A DNA stretch of 64,000 nt, taken from Kosakonia oryzendophytica (GTDB lineage: Bacteria; Pseudomonadota; Gammaproteobacteria; Enterobacterales; Enterobacteriaceae). This document shows, piece by piece, positions 40,157-49,616 of this stretch. Every line of letters starts with the position of its first letter. Position 1 is the stretch's first letter. The stretch lies in assembly GCF_900094925.1 (NCBI RefSeq), contig NZ_FMAY01000002.1:278760-342759 (forward strand). The letters are read 5' to 3'. The notes beneath the pieces are model-generated. The model ran no database searches. It was not told the origin of the DNA and was given only the letters and a program-made list of their open reading frames with translations. A program made the position numbers and the translations under genes.

Positions 40157-41062
40157 TTATGGTTGTAAAATTCCCTGCGCCATCAATAACGCATGAACTT
40201 TCTCTTTTGCCTCTTCCGATGCCTCTAAGATAGGTGGCAGACAATATGTCTCCACGGGCAACCCAACACATTGCATTGCGTACTTGATGAGGGAGACGAA
40301 CGGCGTTTCCAGGGAATAAATCGACGGTAATTGCAGCAGTTTTTTATTCAGCGTGGCGGCAGTGGCGAGATCGTCATTGCGCCAGGCGTTATAAATGCCC
40401 ACGGATAAGTCCGGCGCGAAATTGGCGCTGGCGGTAATCGCACCCGCACCGCCCAATAGCAGCGTATTCAGTAAGTGATCATCGTAGCCACAGAACACCG
40501 CGAACTCAGGACGCACGGCTTTGACAGTGTTGATCATTGCGCGCAAGTGACCCACGCTGTCGATGGTGTCTTTGATGCCGACGATGTTCTCATTTTGCAG
40601 CGCCAGCCGTTTGACGGTCTCCGGCGTTAAGTCCTGACCGGTCAGATCCGGAAAGTTATAAATGATCACTGGCAGACTGACACTGCGGGCGATTTGCTGG
40701 TAATAATCGTCCAGATTGCGCGGGGCGACTTTCCAGTAATAGGGGTTAATTGCGACGATGCCGTCGGCACCACTGGCCTCGGCATGGCGCGCCAGCTTCA
40801 CGGCTTCGTCCGTCGAAGGGGAGCCGACACCAATTAATACGGGGACCCGCCCGGCAACCACTGCGATAGCGTTTTCGGCGAAAGCCATCCGTTGACTGGC
40901 GTTCATCTGGCTGAATTCGCCGCCTGTGCCCAGATAAAAAAGTCCGTCCACGCCTTTTTTTATGAGAAAATCAGCAACCTGTTGCATCGCTGTTTTATCG
41001 ATTGTCCCGTCGCGATGAAACGTGCTGGAGACTGGCGGAATAATTCCCCTGAATGTCTTCAT
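40157..41062 (-). CDS. yjhH: 2-dehydro-3-deoxy-pentonate aldolase YjhH
   Basis: A 301-residue DHDPS/NAL-family class I aldolase, splitting the YjhG product to pyruvate and glycolaldehyde in E. coli. The Schiff-base lysine is in NIVGIKDTID, near residue 165, and the substrate-carboxylate loop is FYLGTGGEF. The YNFP tyrosine is present. It starts 4 bases after yjhI ends, so the genes form one transcript. Confidence 0.92.
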   Translation of the reverse strand: MKTFRGIIPPVSSTFHRDGTIDKTAMQQVADFLIKKGVDGLFYLGTGGEFSQMNASQRMAFAENAIAVVAGRVPVLIGVGSPSTDEAVKLARHAEASGADGIVAINPYYWKVAPRNLDDYYQQIARSVSLPVIIYNFPDLTGQDLTPETVKRLALQNENIVGIKDTIDSVGHLRAMINTVKAVRPEFAVFCGYDDHLLNTLLLGGAGAITASANFAPDLSVGIYNAWRNDDLATAATLNKKLLQLPSIYSLETPFVSLIKYAMQCVGLPVETYCLPPILEASEEAKEKVHALLMAQGILQP

Positions 41063-41066
41063 TACT

Positions 41067-41858
41067 TCAGTTTCCTTTTCTTAAATATTCGTTGTCATTC
41101 CTGTATCCCAGTCCATATGATATTTGTCCGGCGCATTGCCGAAGCAATTCCAGATAACCGTCGATCTTATTACCCGAATAAACAATCGGGTCACCCGATA
41201 AGGAGATCGCATAGTTAACCCGGTTATACATATTAAATACCGGCATACTTAAACAGACGGCACCATAAGTTGACTCTTCATTGTCGATGGCCCATCCCCG
41301 TAGTCGCGTTTTCTGTAACTCCTCCAGAAACAGTTTCTTATCGGTAAACGTATTGCTGGTGTGTTTTTTCAGGGTTAACGCATTTAAAAAATAATCAATC
41401 TCTTCGCGGGGTTTCCATGCTAATAATGCCTTGCCCAGCGCGGTGATATGCAATTCCAGTTTTTTACCAATCCAGCTTTTGCGTGTGGGTACAGAACTCG
41501 GGCTTTCGACTTTGTCGAGGTAGATGGCTGAATAACTCTCCATCGCGCCTAAATGGCACACCAGCCCGCTTTTCATCGACAGTTCCTGCATGGGGCGTTT
41601 GGTCACTTCGAAAATATTTTTCCGGTGTAACGCCTGACAACCCAGTTCATAATTTTTAATCCCCAGCGCATACTGGTTACTCTCGTTTTTAACCAAAAAG
41701 CCACAATCCACCATCACATTTAATAAATTAAGCAAGCTGCTTTTGGGAAGCTGAAATTCTTTTAACAGTTCCATATAGCTCGCCACGCCAACATAGGCGA
41801 TGTGAGTTAATATTTTTTCTGCGCGAATCAGCGAATTACACCCTTTTCCCGCCATCAT
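41067..41858 (-). CDS. yjhI: IclR-family regulator YjhI
   Basis: A 263-residue regulator with an N-terminal winged helix (about 8-70; [20 protein letters not shown]) and a C-terminal IclR ligand domain ([20 protein letters not shown]). It is the first gene of the yjhI-H-G-F operon and most likely controls it in response to the sugar acid. E. coli has the same arrangement in the KpLE2 region, also next to leuX. Confidence 0.88.
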   Translation of the reverse strand: MMAGKGCNSLIRAEKILTHIAYVGVASYMELLKEFQLPKSSLLNLLNVMVDCGFLVKNESNQYALGIKNYELGCQALHRKNIFEVTKRPMQELSMKSGLVCHLGAMESYSAIYLDKVESPSSVPTRKSWIGKKLELHITALGKALLAWKPREEIDYFLNALTLKKHTSNTFTDKKLFLEELQKTRLRGWAIDNEESTYGAVCLSMPVFNMYNRVNYAISLSGDPIVYSGNKIDGYLELLRQCAGQISYGLGYRNDNEYLRKGN

Positions 41859-42208
41859 TTTGCCCTCTTGCTGTTGATATAAAGTTTATCCATCCGGGAG
41901 GGTGGAAAATATATAGAGTTCAACAGGCTGAACCGGGATGAAGGAATGAAACGTGATCTAATACGCAGTTTGACAAATAGAGGGATGAGTGCGGTTGTGC
42001 GCAAAGGGCAACCAACATATCGATAAGCGCCACACCACGCCACAGGTCAAAAACGGTTGAGAATGGCCTTACCTGATAAACGGCCTGGAGGGAATGACCG
42101 TTTCTTCCGCCGTCATGAAAACGCAAAATGACAAGCCGTGTAACAATCTCGACTGTGGTTGCTGCAGGAATTTGCTACGCTGAATGATAAAAATTACGAG
42201 TGATCCCA
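41859..42208. other. Divergent intergenic region upstream of yjhI
   Basis: A 350-base gap between divergent yjhI and the small secreted protein. It holds the promoters of both. No credible gene is seen; short minus-strand frames here lack ribosome sites and any recognisable motif. Confidence 0.45.
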
Positions 42209-42538
42209 ATGAAAATACTGATCTTTATTCTTATCACTTTTGCTGCCGGGGCTGCATATGCCGACACGTACCAGCAAATCACCACCAGTAACAAACCGCG
42301 TACGTTGGTCACCGGGCCGGATACGTTCAAAAACCGTCTGCGCTACTGGTTTTTGATGGATGATGGCAACCCTTCCGTCTATGAAGTCGTGGAAAAAAAC
42401 CGTAAGGGAGAGTGGGTGAATGTGGTGCATCCTGATCAGAATCCGGTACTGATCATCAAAGGCAATACACTGCGTATTGAACACCGCGACGGCAATAAGC
42501 TGATAAGCATGGAGCAATTCGCGAGAACCACGGATTGA
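42209..42538 (+). CDS. Small secreted protein of unknown function
   Basis: A 109-residue protein with a signal peptide (MKILIFILITFAAGAAYA, cleavage likely before DTYQQ). The mature 91 residues are rich in short beta-prone segments, such as YWFLMDDGNPSVYEVVEK and VLIIKGNTLRIEHRDGN. I do not recognise the family. An upstream in-frame GTG at 42200 is less likely. It stands 64 bases before the TIR gene and could share its transcript. Confidence 0.65.
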   Translation: MKILIFILITFAAGAAYADTYQQITTSNKPRTLVTGPDTFKNRLRYWFLMDDGNPSVYEVVEKNRKGEWVNVVHPDQNPVLIIKGNTLRIEHRDGNKLISMEQFARTTD

Positions 42539-42602
42539 TGCGTTTTTACTGAGGAAATAGACTAACGTTATCCCTGACATTGTTTAAGAAAAGGAGGTTG
42601 AA

Positions 42603-43412
42603 ATGAGTCATGACTTTTTATATATGTTCGAATGTGATTACGGTTCCAGAACGCAAGAGAAAAAGTTTATCAAAGATATCCTTAATCATTTCGATAAAGA
42701 TTATGCGACTATGGTCGGCCTTGTCGTGAACAATAATCCATATTGCCTTTCATTTCATGTTGCCGTGAATTTGCAAAAGGATCCTGTGTATTTTGAGCAA
42801 TGGCTTCGTGATAATTATCCTGAAAAAATAAAAAGACATAATATGTTCGTAAAGGATATTTTACCCTACAACGTAGTAACATTGCTTAATGCAGAAATGG
42901 TCGATCTTTTTATAACTGCAAATGGTGGTGGACACCCGTTTCTTTGGTCAGAAAGAGATGTTCTGGAAAAAGAATACCCTCAATATATCGATTTCAAGAA
43001 AAGAGAAGCAAAGGTTTTTTTAAGTCATTCATCATTAGACAAAAACAATATTGTTTTTCCTCTACACTCTTACTTACAGGCCAACGATGTTGCGACATGG
43101 CTTGATACTTATGAAATTGACTATGGCGATAATATCGTTCTGAAAGTTAATGAAGGCATAGATAAGGCTGATATTGGTCTGTTTATTTTAACGGATAATT
43201 TTTTTGCTAAACGCAGTGGTTGGCCCTTGGCTGAATTCACAACATTTTTTATGAGCTTAATGAATTCTGATAAGAAAATACTGATGATCGATGCCGGTGT
43301 GTCACCTGAGAACATGTTGCCGATGATGAAATCATATCGATATCTGCGTTGGGACAACGGTTCTGGATTGCCGGAAATAGCGAATGCGGTGAAAAGAATC
43401 ATGGCTAAATGA
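42603..43412 (+). CDS. TIR-domain protein with unknown N-terminal domain
   Basis: A 269-residue protein. Residues 136-268 form a TIR domain: KVFLSHSSLDK, ATWLDTYEIDYGDNI and SGWPLAEF, where Glu211 occupies the place of the NAD-cleaving glutamate. The N-terminal 130 residues (YMFECDYGSRTQEKKFIKDI onwards) match nothing I know. AAGGAGGTTGAA gives a strong ribosome site. The gene is AT-rich beside GC-rich neighbours, a sign of transfer. Bacterial TIR proteins deplete NAD in anti-phage defence or act as secreted toxins; no partner gene such as an Argonaute, Thoeris ThsA or STING lies here, so the role is open. Confidence 0.8.
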   Translation: MSHDFLYMFECDYGSRTQEKKFIKDILNHFDKDYATMVGLVVNNNPYCLSFHVAVNLQKDPVYFEQWLRDNYPEKIKRHNMFVKDILPYNVVTLLNAEMVDLFITANGGGHPFLWSERDVLEKEYPQYIDFKKREAKVFLSHSSLDKNNIVFPLHSYLQANDVATWLDTYEIDYGDNIVLKVNEGIDKADIGLFILTDNFFAKRSGWPLAEFTTFFMSLMNSDKKILMIDAGVSPENMLPMMKSYRYLRWDNGSGLPEIANAVKRIMAK

Positions 43413-43537
43413 GCAGAACTGTCTAATCAAAATATCGGTGTTGTCGGTTGATCGCATTTCTGCTGCTGGCGTTAAGGCCCGTATTGTTAAAATAAAGCCA
43501 GGTAACCCCGGCCTTATCTTAATCAAGTAAGGCAAAC

Positions 43538-44086
43538 TCAGTGAAAGCGACGGGTAATATCCGCAACGCGTTGACCGAATTTCACTGCGGTATCCAGGTC
43601 GCCGGAGGCGATTTGGTCGGCACCGGCATCAGACGGAGACTGTACCAGCAGGCCGACGGAGCCGCCAAGGTTGTTAATGTCCTGGCGCGTCGCGGCCAGC
43701 GTGTTAGCGGGCAGCAGGCCGAGGCTGACCCAGATGCCGCCATGCTGTGACGCTAGGGTTTGCAGGTATTGCAGCGAAACCTGTTTGTCACCATTCAGGC
43801 TGGCGCTGTTGCTGAAGCCGGCAAACACTTTGTCCTGCCAGGCGCGAGTGAACCAGGCTTTGGAGCTGGCGTCGGCGAACTTTTTAAACTGCCACGGCAC
43901 GCCGCCCATATAGGTCGGGGCACCAAAAATGATCGCCTTCGCGTCATTCAGCGCCTGCCAGTCGCTCTCCTGAATGTCACCATTATTATCTACTGCAATA
44001 AGCTGTGCATTCGCGCCTTCGGCCACTTTTTCCGCTACGGCTTTGGTGTGCCCATAACCAGAATAATAAACCACAACAATTGACAT
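43538..44086 (-). CDS. Flavodoxin-family NAD(P)H oxidoreductase
   Basis: A 182-residue flavoprotein with the FMN phosphate loop VVYYSGYGHTKAVAEKVA at residues 4-21 and the second flavin segment FGAPTYMGGVPWQFKKFAD. It resembles WrbA-type quinone reductases. It forms a probable operon with the downstream-coordinate DoxX gene and lies opposite an HxlR regulator, a common set for quinone or electrophile stress. Confidence 0.85.
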   Translation of the reverse strand: MSIVVVYYSGYGHTKAVAEKVAEGANAQLIAVDNNGDIQESDWQALNDAKAIIFGAPTYMGGVPWQFKKFADASSKAWFTRAWQDKVFAGFSNSASLNGDKQVSLQYLQTLASQHGGIWVSLGLLPANTLAATRQDINNLGGSVGLLVQSPSDAGADQIASGDLDTAVKFGQRVADITRRFH

Positions 44087-44112
44087 ATTTTTCTCCTGTT
44101 AATGAGAGATAA

Positions 44113-44553
44113 CTAACGCCATTCTTTTTCTTTATCGGCAGACAGGGCATATTTCCCCGCGCCCAAAAACATAATGCTCAGGCCACCCAGGAAATAGAGC
44201 GCCTCACTTTCCAGACCCCACGCACCAACGTCGGTCAGGGTAAAGAATTTACCCATGCCCACCAGTAATGTGGCGACCAGAATATTAAATGCGTAAATAA
44301 ACGCCGCCTGGCGGGTAAACAGCCCAATAATAATCAGTAGCGGAGTGATGATTTCACCAATAAATACGCCGTAAGCGATAAACCCAGGTAATCCCTTCGC
44401 CGCCAGCATACCGGCGATCCAGCTTACACCATGCTGCACTTTGGCAACGCCGTGGAATAGCATCAGCACGCCAAAGGTCAGGCGCAGCAACAACTTGCCA
44501 AAATCCGGGTGCGAAGTGAGGCTAATAAATGCCTGATTTAACCGCGTAATCAT
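44113..44553 (-). CDS. DoxX-family membrane protein
   Basis: A 146-residue protein with four membrane helices of the DoxX family. The first helix, LLLRLTFGVLMLFHGVAKVQHG, and the segment GEIITPLLIIIGLFTRQAA are typical. The start is the ATG at 44553, after AAAGGAAAAAGG. It is the first gene of the pair with the flavodoxin and is transcribed away from the HxlR gene. Confidence 0.82.
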   Translation of the reverse strand: MITRLNQAFISLTSHPDFGKLLLRLTFGVLMLFHGVAKVQHGVSWIAGMLAAKGLPGFIAYGVFIGEIITPLLIIIGLFTRQAAFIYAFNILVATLLVGMGKFFTLTDVGAWGLESEALYFLGGLSIMFLGAGKYALSADKEKEWR

Positions 44554-44717
44554 CCTTTTTCCTTTCAATCCTGTAGGAGAATTTTTGCCATTTCTGGCAC
44601 CTTAGTATCAAATAGAAACTTAGGTTTGAGTTATACACACCCCGCTGCGGTTGCGGAAGAAGGCACCCAAAGGTCACTACGTTTCCTTGAGGAAACCTAC
44701 TACGAGAATTTGTCGTT

Positions 44718-45116
44718 ATGATTAAGCCGTCCATTCCTTACGATATTTATGATAACCGCTGCCCCACGCGCGACATGCTGTCGCGTCTGGCGGATAAATG
44801 GGCACTGTTAGTGCTGGCGCGCCTGGAGAACGGGCCGATGCGTTTTAACGGTCTGAAGCGGGATATTCGGTTGATCACACAAAAGGTACTGACCCAGACA
44901 CTGCGCAAGCTGGAGCGCGACGGCATTATTGCCCGTGAAGTGTTCTATACCGTGCCGGTATCGGTTGAGTACAGTCTCACACCTCTCGGGCGCACGCTGA
45001 CGGAAACCGTCTCGGTGCTGGCTCACTGGGTTGAACACAATATGGATGCCGTACTGGCTGCGCAGGCGGCATATGACGAGGCCAATGCGCCGAAAATAAA
45101 GGAACCCACGGTGTAA
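44718..45116 (+). CDS. HxlR-family regulator
   Basis: A 132-residue winged-helix regulator. The family signature CPTRDMLSRLADKWALLVL lies at 15-33 and the wing at LERDGIIAREVFYTVPVSVEYSLTPLG. Cys15 is the conserved N-terminal cysteine that senses electrophiles in several relatives. It is divergent from the DoxX-flavodoxin pair, which it probably controls from the 164-base shared promoter region. Confidence 0.9.
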   Translation: MIKPSIPYDIYDNRCPTRDMLSRLADKWALLVLARLENGPMRFNGLKRDIRLITQKVLTQTLRKLERDGIIAREVFYTVPVSVEYSLTPLGRTLTETVSVLAHWVEHNMDAVLAAQAAYDEANAPKIKEPTV

Positions 45117-45144
45117 CGAGGGTTCCACAATCTCCAACAAATAG

Positions 45145-45390
45145 TTAAGCCCGATCGGCCCAGGCGGGCATCGACGTCAGATAACGAACGGCGCGTTTGC
45201 GCGCTTCTTCGTTGCCCACGTTTTGCCAGGAATCGAGAAACTGCGCGAGACCGGATACGGCCTCTTCCCAGGACTTCAGGTTACCTTCGCTGTCGGTGCA
45301 GTAAGCACAATAGTGGTCACTCGGGCCACGGGCATCGGGTGCGGAAAGTGGCATTCCGCAGGAGTGGCAGTACTGTTCTGGGTGTGGCAT
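45145..45390 (-). CDS. Small zinc-ribbon protein
   Basis: An 81-residue protein with two CxxC pairs, YCHSCGMPL (Cys8, Cys11) and YCAYCTDSEG (Cys28, Cys31), that should bind one zinc ion. A helical C-terminal half (WEEAVSGLAQFLDSWQNVGNEE) follows. The family is widespread in bacteria but its role is unknown to me. It converges on the HxlR gene. Confidence 0.75.
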   Translation of the reverse strand: MPHPEQYCHSCGMPLSAPDARGPSDHYCAYCTDSEGNLKSWEEAVSGLAQFLDSWQNVGNEEARKRAVRYLTSMPAWADRA

Positions 45391-45540
45391 GGTGCGCTCC
45401 TTGTCTTTGGGTTGGACGATAAATATACAACTCCGGCGAAGAGCATGTTGTCCCTTCGATCAAATAACCAGATTATTTTTATGGTTATAAGGCAATCGCT
45501 GTTGCCGTACACTTTCCTCTCACATCGCAAGGAGAACGCA

Positions 45541-46578
45541 ATGACTGAGTACTGGTGGAAGGATCTTCGCGATCGCGACGACAGCTGGCAAGGACTGGAA
45601 CTGAGGGTGCGTGCGGGCGACGGTCAGGCCATGGAGATGCAGAGTGGACACAACGGCCGCATGGCGTTGCAGGTAAACGGTGAAACGTTGTTCTGGGCAA
45701 CGATGCTGAAAGATCACGCTGGCGTCTGGTTGGTGTTTAACGGGGAGCATCCCGCCCAGGCGTTGTTGCTGCCTGCGGTGACATCTGCGGAGGTGGAGAG
45801 CGCGAAACGGGCCGGAGAATCGAACTGGCAAAGTCACTGGTGCCGCTATTTTGCGCGGCAGTTAATGGAAGCCCCTACGCCACTGTTACCGCCCGGCCGC
45901 TGGTTGCTACGACCGATGGAGCAGGTAAAGCCGACCGCGCCCTATATCGTCAATAAGCCCCTGCCATTTGAGCAGTGGCGCTTTCAGACCCCTGCCAGCA
46001 GTGCACAGATCAGCGTCAATTGGGCGCTTTACAGCGAAGATTTTCCCGATCTGCAAAACCCGGAAAAAGTCACCTTTGTCGACTGGTGGTGGGGCGGTCA
46101 TCTGCTGCTTGCCCGCTATCCGGTTGAGGCCAACAGCGGGCGGGTAAAATGGTGGCGCAAGAAGTGCCGTGAGAACGCGCTGCCGCCGGTTCTGGTGTGG
46201 TTTATCGCCGGGCTGGCTTCGTTTGTCATCCTCGATGGGCATGACCGTTTGCAGGCGGCAATACTTGAAGGCACGCAACCGCAATTTCTCGTACTCAGTG
46301 AACTGAGCGAGCAGGTCTATACCCCGAATGAAGAGACGCGGGAGCGTGTTTTACACTCGCTGGCTATTCAGCAGGAGAAGTGTAAAAAAACCGGCGCGAA
46401 TATTGATGCCATGAATCAGTCGCTGCTGAATTTGTACGATACCCGCTATCTTTATGCGCAAACTCATAGCCGTGCAGTGCTGGGGGATGGGAAAGGCTGG
46501 GAACGCGCGGTGACCGCTTATTTGCAGCGCCACCAGCTCAACGACTATCTGCCGAAGATCCTGGCGCGAGAGGAATAA
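45541..46578 (+). CDS. Conserved protein of unknown function with a ParB-like motif
   Basis: A 345-residue, tryptophan-rich soluble protein. I do not recognise the family. Residues about 223-238 read FVILDGHDRLQAAILEG, which resembles the DGHHR box of the ParB/sulfiredoxin fold. GCAAGGAGAACGCA precedes the ATG at 45541, so the upstream in-frame extension back to 45223 is not used. Base use resembles the core genome. Confidence 0.65.
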   Translation: MTEYWWKDLRDRDDSWQGLELRVRAGDGQAMEMQSGHNGRMALQVNGETLFWATMLKDHAGVWLVFNGEHPAQALLLPAVTSAEVESAKRAGESNWQSHWCRYFARQLMEAPTPLLPPGRWLLRPMEQVKPTAPYIVNKPLPFEQWRFQTPASSAQISVNWALYSEDFPDLQNPEKVTFVDWWWGGHLLLARYPVEANSGRVKWWRKKCRENALPPVLVWFIAGLASFVILDGHDRLQAAILEGTQPQFLVLSELSEQVYTPNEETRERVLHSLAIQQEKCKKTGANIDAMNQSLLNLYDTRYLYAQTHSRAVLGDGKGWERAVTAYLQRHQLNDYLPKILAREE

Positions 46579-46663
46579 TGCCATTTGCCATCAAAAATGG
46601 TCATTAACGGGTTCAGGTGCGTTTAAAAGGGTAACAACATTTAAGGATGAAAAGGAATAGCTC

Positions 46664-47113
46664 ATGCGCACTATCAGTAAACACGCTGCGTTAATGTTTA
46701 GCGTGCTGAAGTGGGGGATATTATTTGTTGTCTCATTGGGTCTCGTGCTGTTTTTTTTGCTTTGGCTGATGCTTTCCAGTCTGGGCGAAACCACGGTGTA
46801 CACCGAACAAAATTTATGGGATTACCACACACTGACGCAGGATGCGATTGCGCACGCCCCAAGAATCAGCGCGAATTATCACTTTGAGTTCCACAATGGT
46901 GATGGTTACCCATCATCGAATAGCATCATTTTTGAGGATGCCCGCAACATTGAGGCATTGCGGGATTACGTGAAAAGTATGGGTTACCAGCGGGACCCAA
47001 GCCTGACATACGGTGCGGAGGAATGGCGCAAACCGGGCGTGCCGGGGGCAAACACGTTTTCAATCTATTATGACCCTAAAACCCGGCAAGCGACGCTAAG
47101 TATTTTCTTGTGA
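46664..47113 (+). CDS. Membrane-anchored protein of unknown function (paralogue of 29810-30229)
   Basis: A 149-residue protein with one strong N-terminal membrane segment (GILFVVSLGLVLFFLLWLML) and an extracytoplasmic domain. The domain shares NLWDY, NYHFEF, SIIFED and EALRDYVKSMGYQRD with the protein at 29810-30229 and has the same order of motifs. The function is unknown. It is monocistronic, and a hairpin follows before the convergent gpd operon. Confidence 0.68.
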   Translation: MRTISKHAALMFSVLKWGILFVVSLGLVLFFLLWLMLSSLGETTVYTEQNLWDYHTLTQDAIAHAPRISANYHFEFHNGDGYPSSNSIIFEDARNIEALRDYVKSMGYQRDPSLTYGAEEWRKPGVPGANTFSIYYDPKTRQATLSIFL

Positions 47114-47180
47114 AGTTGGTAAGTGCTCACCGGAGTAGTAGCGTCTGCATATCATCAACCGTTTACAGCACTCAGCAACG

Positions 47181-47202
47181 TACCCCGCTTCCCTGCGGGG
47201 TA
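47181..47202. terminator. Hairpin between convergent genes
   Basis: TACCCCGC (47181-47188) and GCGGGGTA (47195-47202) form an 8-bp stem between the unknown membrane protein and the solute-binding gene. A T-rich tract follows after 9 bases. Confidence 0.6.
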
Positions 47203-47212
47203 ACGCGGCGTT

Positions 47213-48535
47213 TTATTTCACGGCCTGCAGCGCCGTTTTCTCAACATACGGTTTCATCAGCGTGTCGGCTTCTTTCTGCGCCGCCTCGGCGGCAGCTTCC
47301 GGGGTGACTTTCTCGTCGTTCACCACTGCCGCAAGCTGGTTTTCCATCGCTTTACGTACGGCCACCGTTTCATAGGTCGAATACCACGGGTGCGCATACT
47401 GCAACTGTTCCAGCGCGATAGCGGCGCGCGGATCCTGCTTCAGGTACGCCTTCATCTCCGGCGTATCGTACGAGGCTTTGCGCGGTGAGAAGTAGCCGGT
47501 GAAGCGGCTCCATGAACCGTTCACTTCCGGGCTTACAAGATAGGTCAGGAACTGATAAGCCGCTTTTTTCTGTGCATCGGAAATGCCCTTAAAGCTCACC
47601 AGACTGGCACCGCCAATCGGTACGGCGCGTTGCTCCTGCGCGGGCATCATCGCCACGCCCAGTTCGAAATCCTTGGTGTTCTCACGCATAAAGCCCAGTG
47701 CACCGGTGCTCAGCATCGCCATCCCCAGTTTGCCGGAGAAGAACGCCGCGCTGATCTGCTTGGAGTTCAGCACACCGGAGGGCATCACTTTGTCTTTGTA
47801 GATCATGTCCTGCCAGAAATGCAGCGCACCGATAGTGGTCGGGGCGTTGTAATAGACTTCGCCTGGGTAGTTTTCGTTGAAATAGTTGCCGCCGTTGGCG
47901 CGAACCAGCGAAGAGAAGATCCAGCCGCCGTAATCGTCGTTGGTGGAGGGCAGCATAATGCCCCACTGGCCTTTGCTCTGGTCGGTCAGTTTTTTCGCGT
48001 CCTCGAGCAGCTCTTTCCAGTTCTGCGGCGGTTGTTTGATACCCGCCTGATCGAACATCGTTTTGTTGTAATACAGAATCGGCGTCGAGTTGTGGAACGG
48101 AATGGCGTAAGTCACGCCCATCACCTGCGCGTTTTTGTGCATGGCCGGCCAGAACGCATTTTGCAGGAAATCACCCGCTTTTTGGTCGCCGAATTTAAAC
48201 AACTCGTCCATCGGCAGGATCTCATCTTTCAGCGCCAGGTCGGTGGTGAAGTTGGCGGACATGATCACCAGCGCGGGTGGCTGGCCCGCTTTCTGCGCGG
48301 ATTCGGCTTTCATTTTGGTGGTGTCATAGTTGCCGGTAAAAATCCCGCGTACTTCCACTTCTTTTTGCGAGTCGTTAAAGGCGTTAATGATTCGCGTCAT
48401 CTCCATGGTCAGTTTGCCGTCCACCGGGGCGGGAAACATAAAGTCGATTTTCTCCTGCGCCAGCGCAGTACCGCTTATCGCAAGGGTGATGCTGTAAGTA
48501 AGCGCTCGCAACGTCTTTGTCAGAGGCTTAGGCAT
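47213..48535 (-). CDS. ABC importer solute-binding protein (glycerophosphodiester type)
   Basis: A 440-residue periplasmic binding protein of the UgpB/MalE class. The signal peptide ends LAISGTALA before QEKIDF. The body has KMKAESAQKAGQPPALVIMS and IPFHNSTPILYYNKTMFDQAG, typical of UgpB-like proteins that bind glycerol-3-phosphate and its diesters. The ATG at 48535 follows GGAGAG; a longer frame to 48637 would bury the signal peptide. Its start overlaps the ATPase gene by 8 bases. Last gene of the gpdQ operon. Confidence 0.88.
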   Translation of the reverse strand: MPKPLTKTLRALTYSITLAISGTALAQEKIDFMFPAPVDGKLTMEMTRIINAFNDSQKEVEVRGIFTGNYDTTKMKAESAQKAGQPPALVIMSANFTTDLALKDEILPMDELFKFGDQKAGDFLQNAFWPAMHKNAQVMGVTYAIPFHNSTPILYYNKTMFDQAGIKQPPQNWKELLEDAKKLTDQSKGQWGIMLPSTNDDYGGWIFSSLVRANGGNYFNENYPGEVYYNAPTTIGALHFWQDMIYKDKVMPSGVLNSKQISAAFFSGKLGMAMLSTGALGFMRENTKDFELGVAMMPAQEQRAVPIGGASLVSFKGISDAQKKAAYQFLTYLVSPEVNGSWSRFTGYFSPRKASYDTPEMKAYLKQDPRAAIALEQLQYAHPWYSTYETVAVRKAMENQLAAVVNDEKVTPEAAAEAAQKEADTLMKPYVEKTALQAVK

Positions 48536-49616
48536 GGTCTCTCTCCTGGTGTAAGTTAAGCCGCGTTTCGGCATTAAAAAGATGACAATCAAGGGGTGAA
48601 AAACCGACGCTGAGTGTGTTCCCTTTGTTGGGAACATCGCCCCGGTGTCGGCGGATATAGCGCAGGTTGCCGATCGGCGTGCTGACGTGAAGCTGATAGT
48701 CAGCGCCCATCAGCTCTCGCTGAATGACGGTAGCGGGCAATACCAGGTGGCCTTCTTCCGGCGCATCAGTAATGTGCTCCGGGCGGATGCCCAGCCATAC
48801 GTTATGTAAATCAGCGGCATGTGCGGGAAGCGGCAGACGCTGTTCACCCAGAAGTACCTCACCGTTTGCACACGGCAGCGACAGCAGGTTCATCGCCGGT
48901 GAGCCAATAAACCCGGCGACAAACAGGTTCGCCGGGTGGGCGTACAGGTGTTCCGGGCGGCCAACTTGCTGCACGTGACCACCGTTCATCACCACAATGC
49001 GGTCGGCCATCGACATCGCTTCCGTCTGATCGTGCGTCACGTAAATGGTGCTGGTCTTTAGCTGCTGGTGCATCGCCATAATGCTGTCGCGCACTTCCGT
49101 ACGCAGACGCGCATCGAGGTTGGAAAGCGGTTCATCCATTAAGAACAGCGTCGGATTGCGCACGATAGCGCGCGCCATGGCCACGCGCTGACGCTGGCCG
49201 CCGGAGAGTTTCGCCGGTTTGCGATCCAGCAGGCTGTCGAGCTGGAGCATCTGCGCCACGCGATCCAGTCGCGGCTGCCAGCTGGCTTTCTCTTCGTTGC
49301 GCACTTTCATACCGAAGGTGATGTTGTCGCGCACGGAAAGGTGCGGAAACAGAGCATAGTTCTGGAAGATCATCGCAAAGTTACGCTCACGGGGCGAACG
49401 CGCAGTGATCTCTTCGTCGCCCAGCCAGATAGCGCCTTCGCTGACACTCTCCAGCCCGGCGATCAGGCGTAGCAGGGTGCTTTTACCGCAGCCAGAGGGG
49501 CCAACCAGTACCACAAACTCACCGTCGTGGATATCCAGCGACAGCGCGCTCAGCGCGGCTTTGCCCTCGAACTGTTTACTGACGTTTTGCAGTTTTAACA
49601 TGTGCTTAGCGCTCAT
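48528..49616 (-). CDS. ABC importer ATP-binding protein (UgpC/MalK type)
   Basis: A 362-residue ATPase: Walker [11 protein letters not shown]-loop FQNYALFP, signature [14 protein letters not shown], Walker [14 protein letters not shown]-loop VTHDQTEA, then a C-terminal regulatory TOBE domain (about 240-360). It powers the importer formed with the two permeases. It overlaps the gpdQ stop by 11 bases and the binding-protein start by 8, so translation of the operon is coupled. Confidence 0.95.
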   Translation of the reverse strand: MSAKHMLKLQNVSKQFEGKAALSALSLDIHDGEFVVLVGPSGCGKSTLLRLIAGLESVSEGAIWLGDEEITARSPRERNFAMIFQNYALFPHLSVRDNITFGMKVRNEEKASWQPRLDRVAQMLQLDSLLDRKPAKLSGGQRQRVAMARAIVRNPTLFLMDEPLSNLDARLRTEVRDSIMAMHQQLKTSTIYVTHDQTEAMSMADRIVVMNGGHVQQVGRPEHLYAHPANLFVAGFIGSPAMNLLSLPCANGEVLLGEQRLPLPAHAADLHNVWLGIRPEHITDAPEEGHLVLPATVIQRELMGADYQLHVSTPIGNLRYIRRHRGDVPNKGNTLSVGFSPLDCHLFNAETRLNLHQERDHA

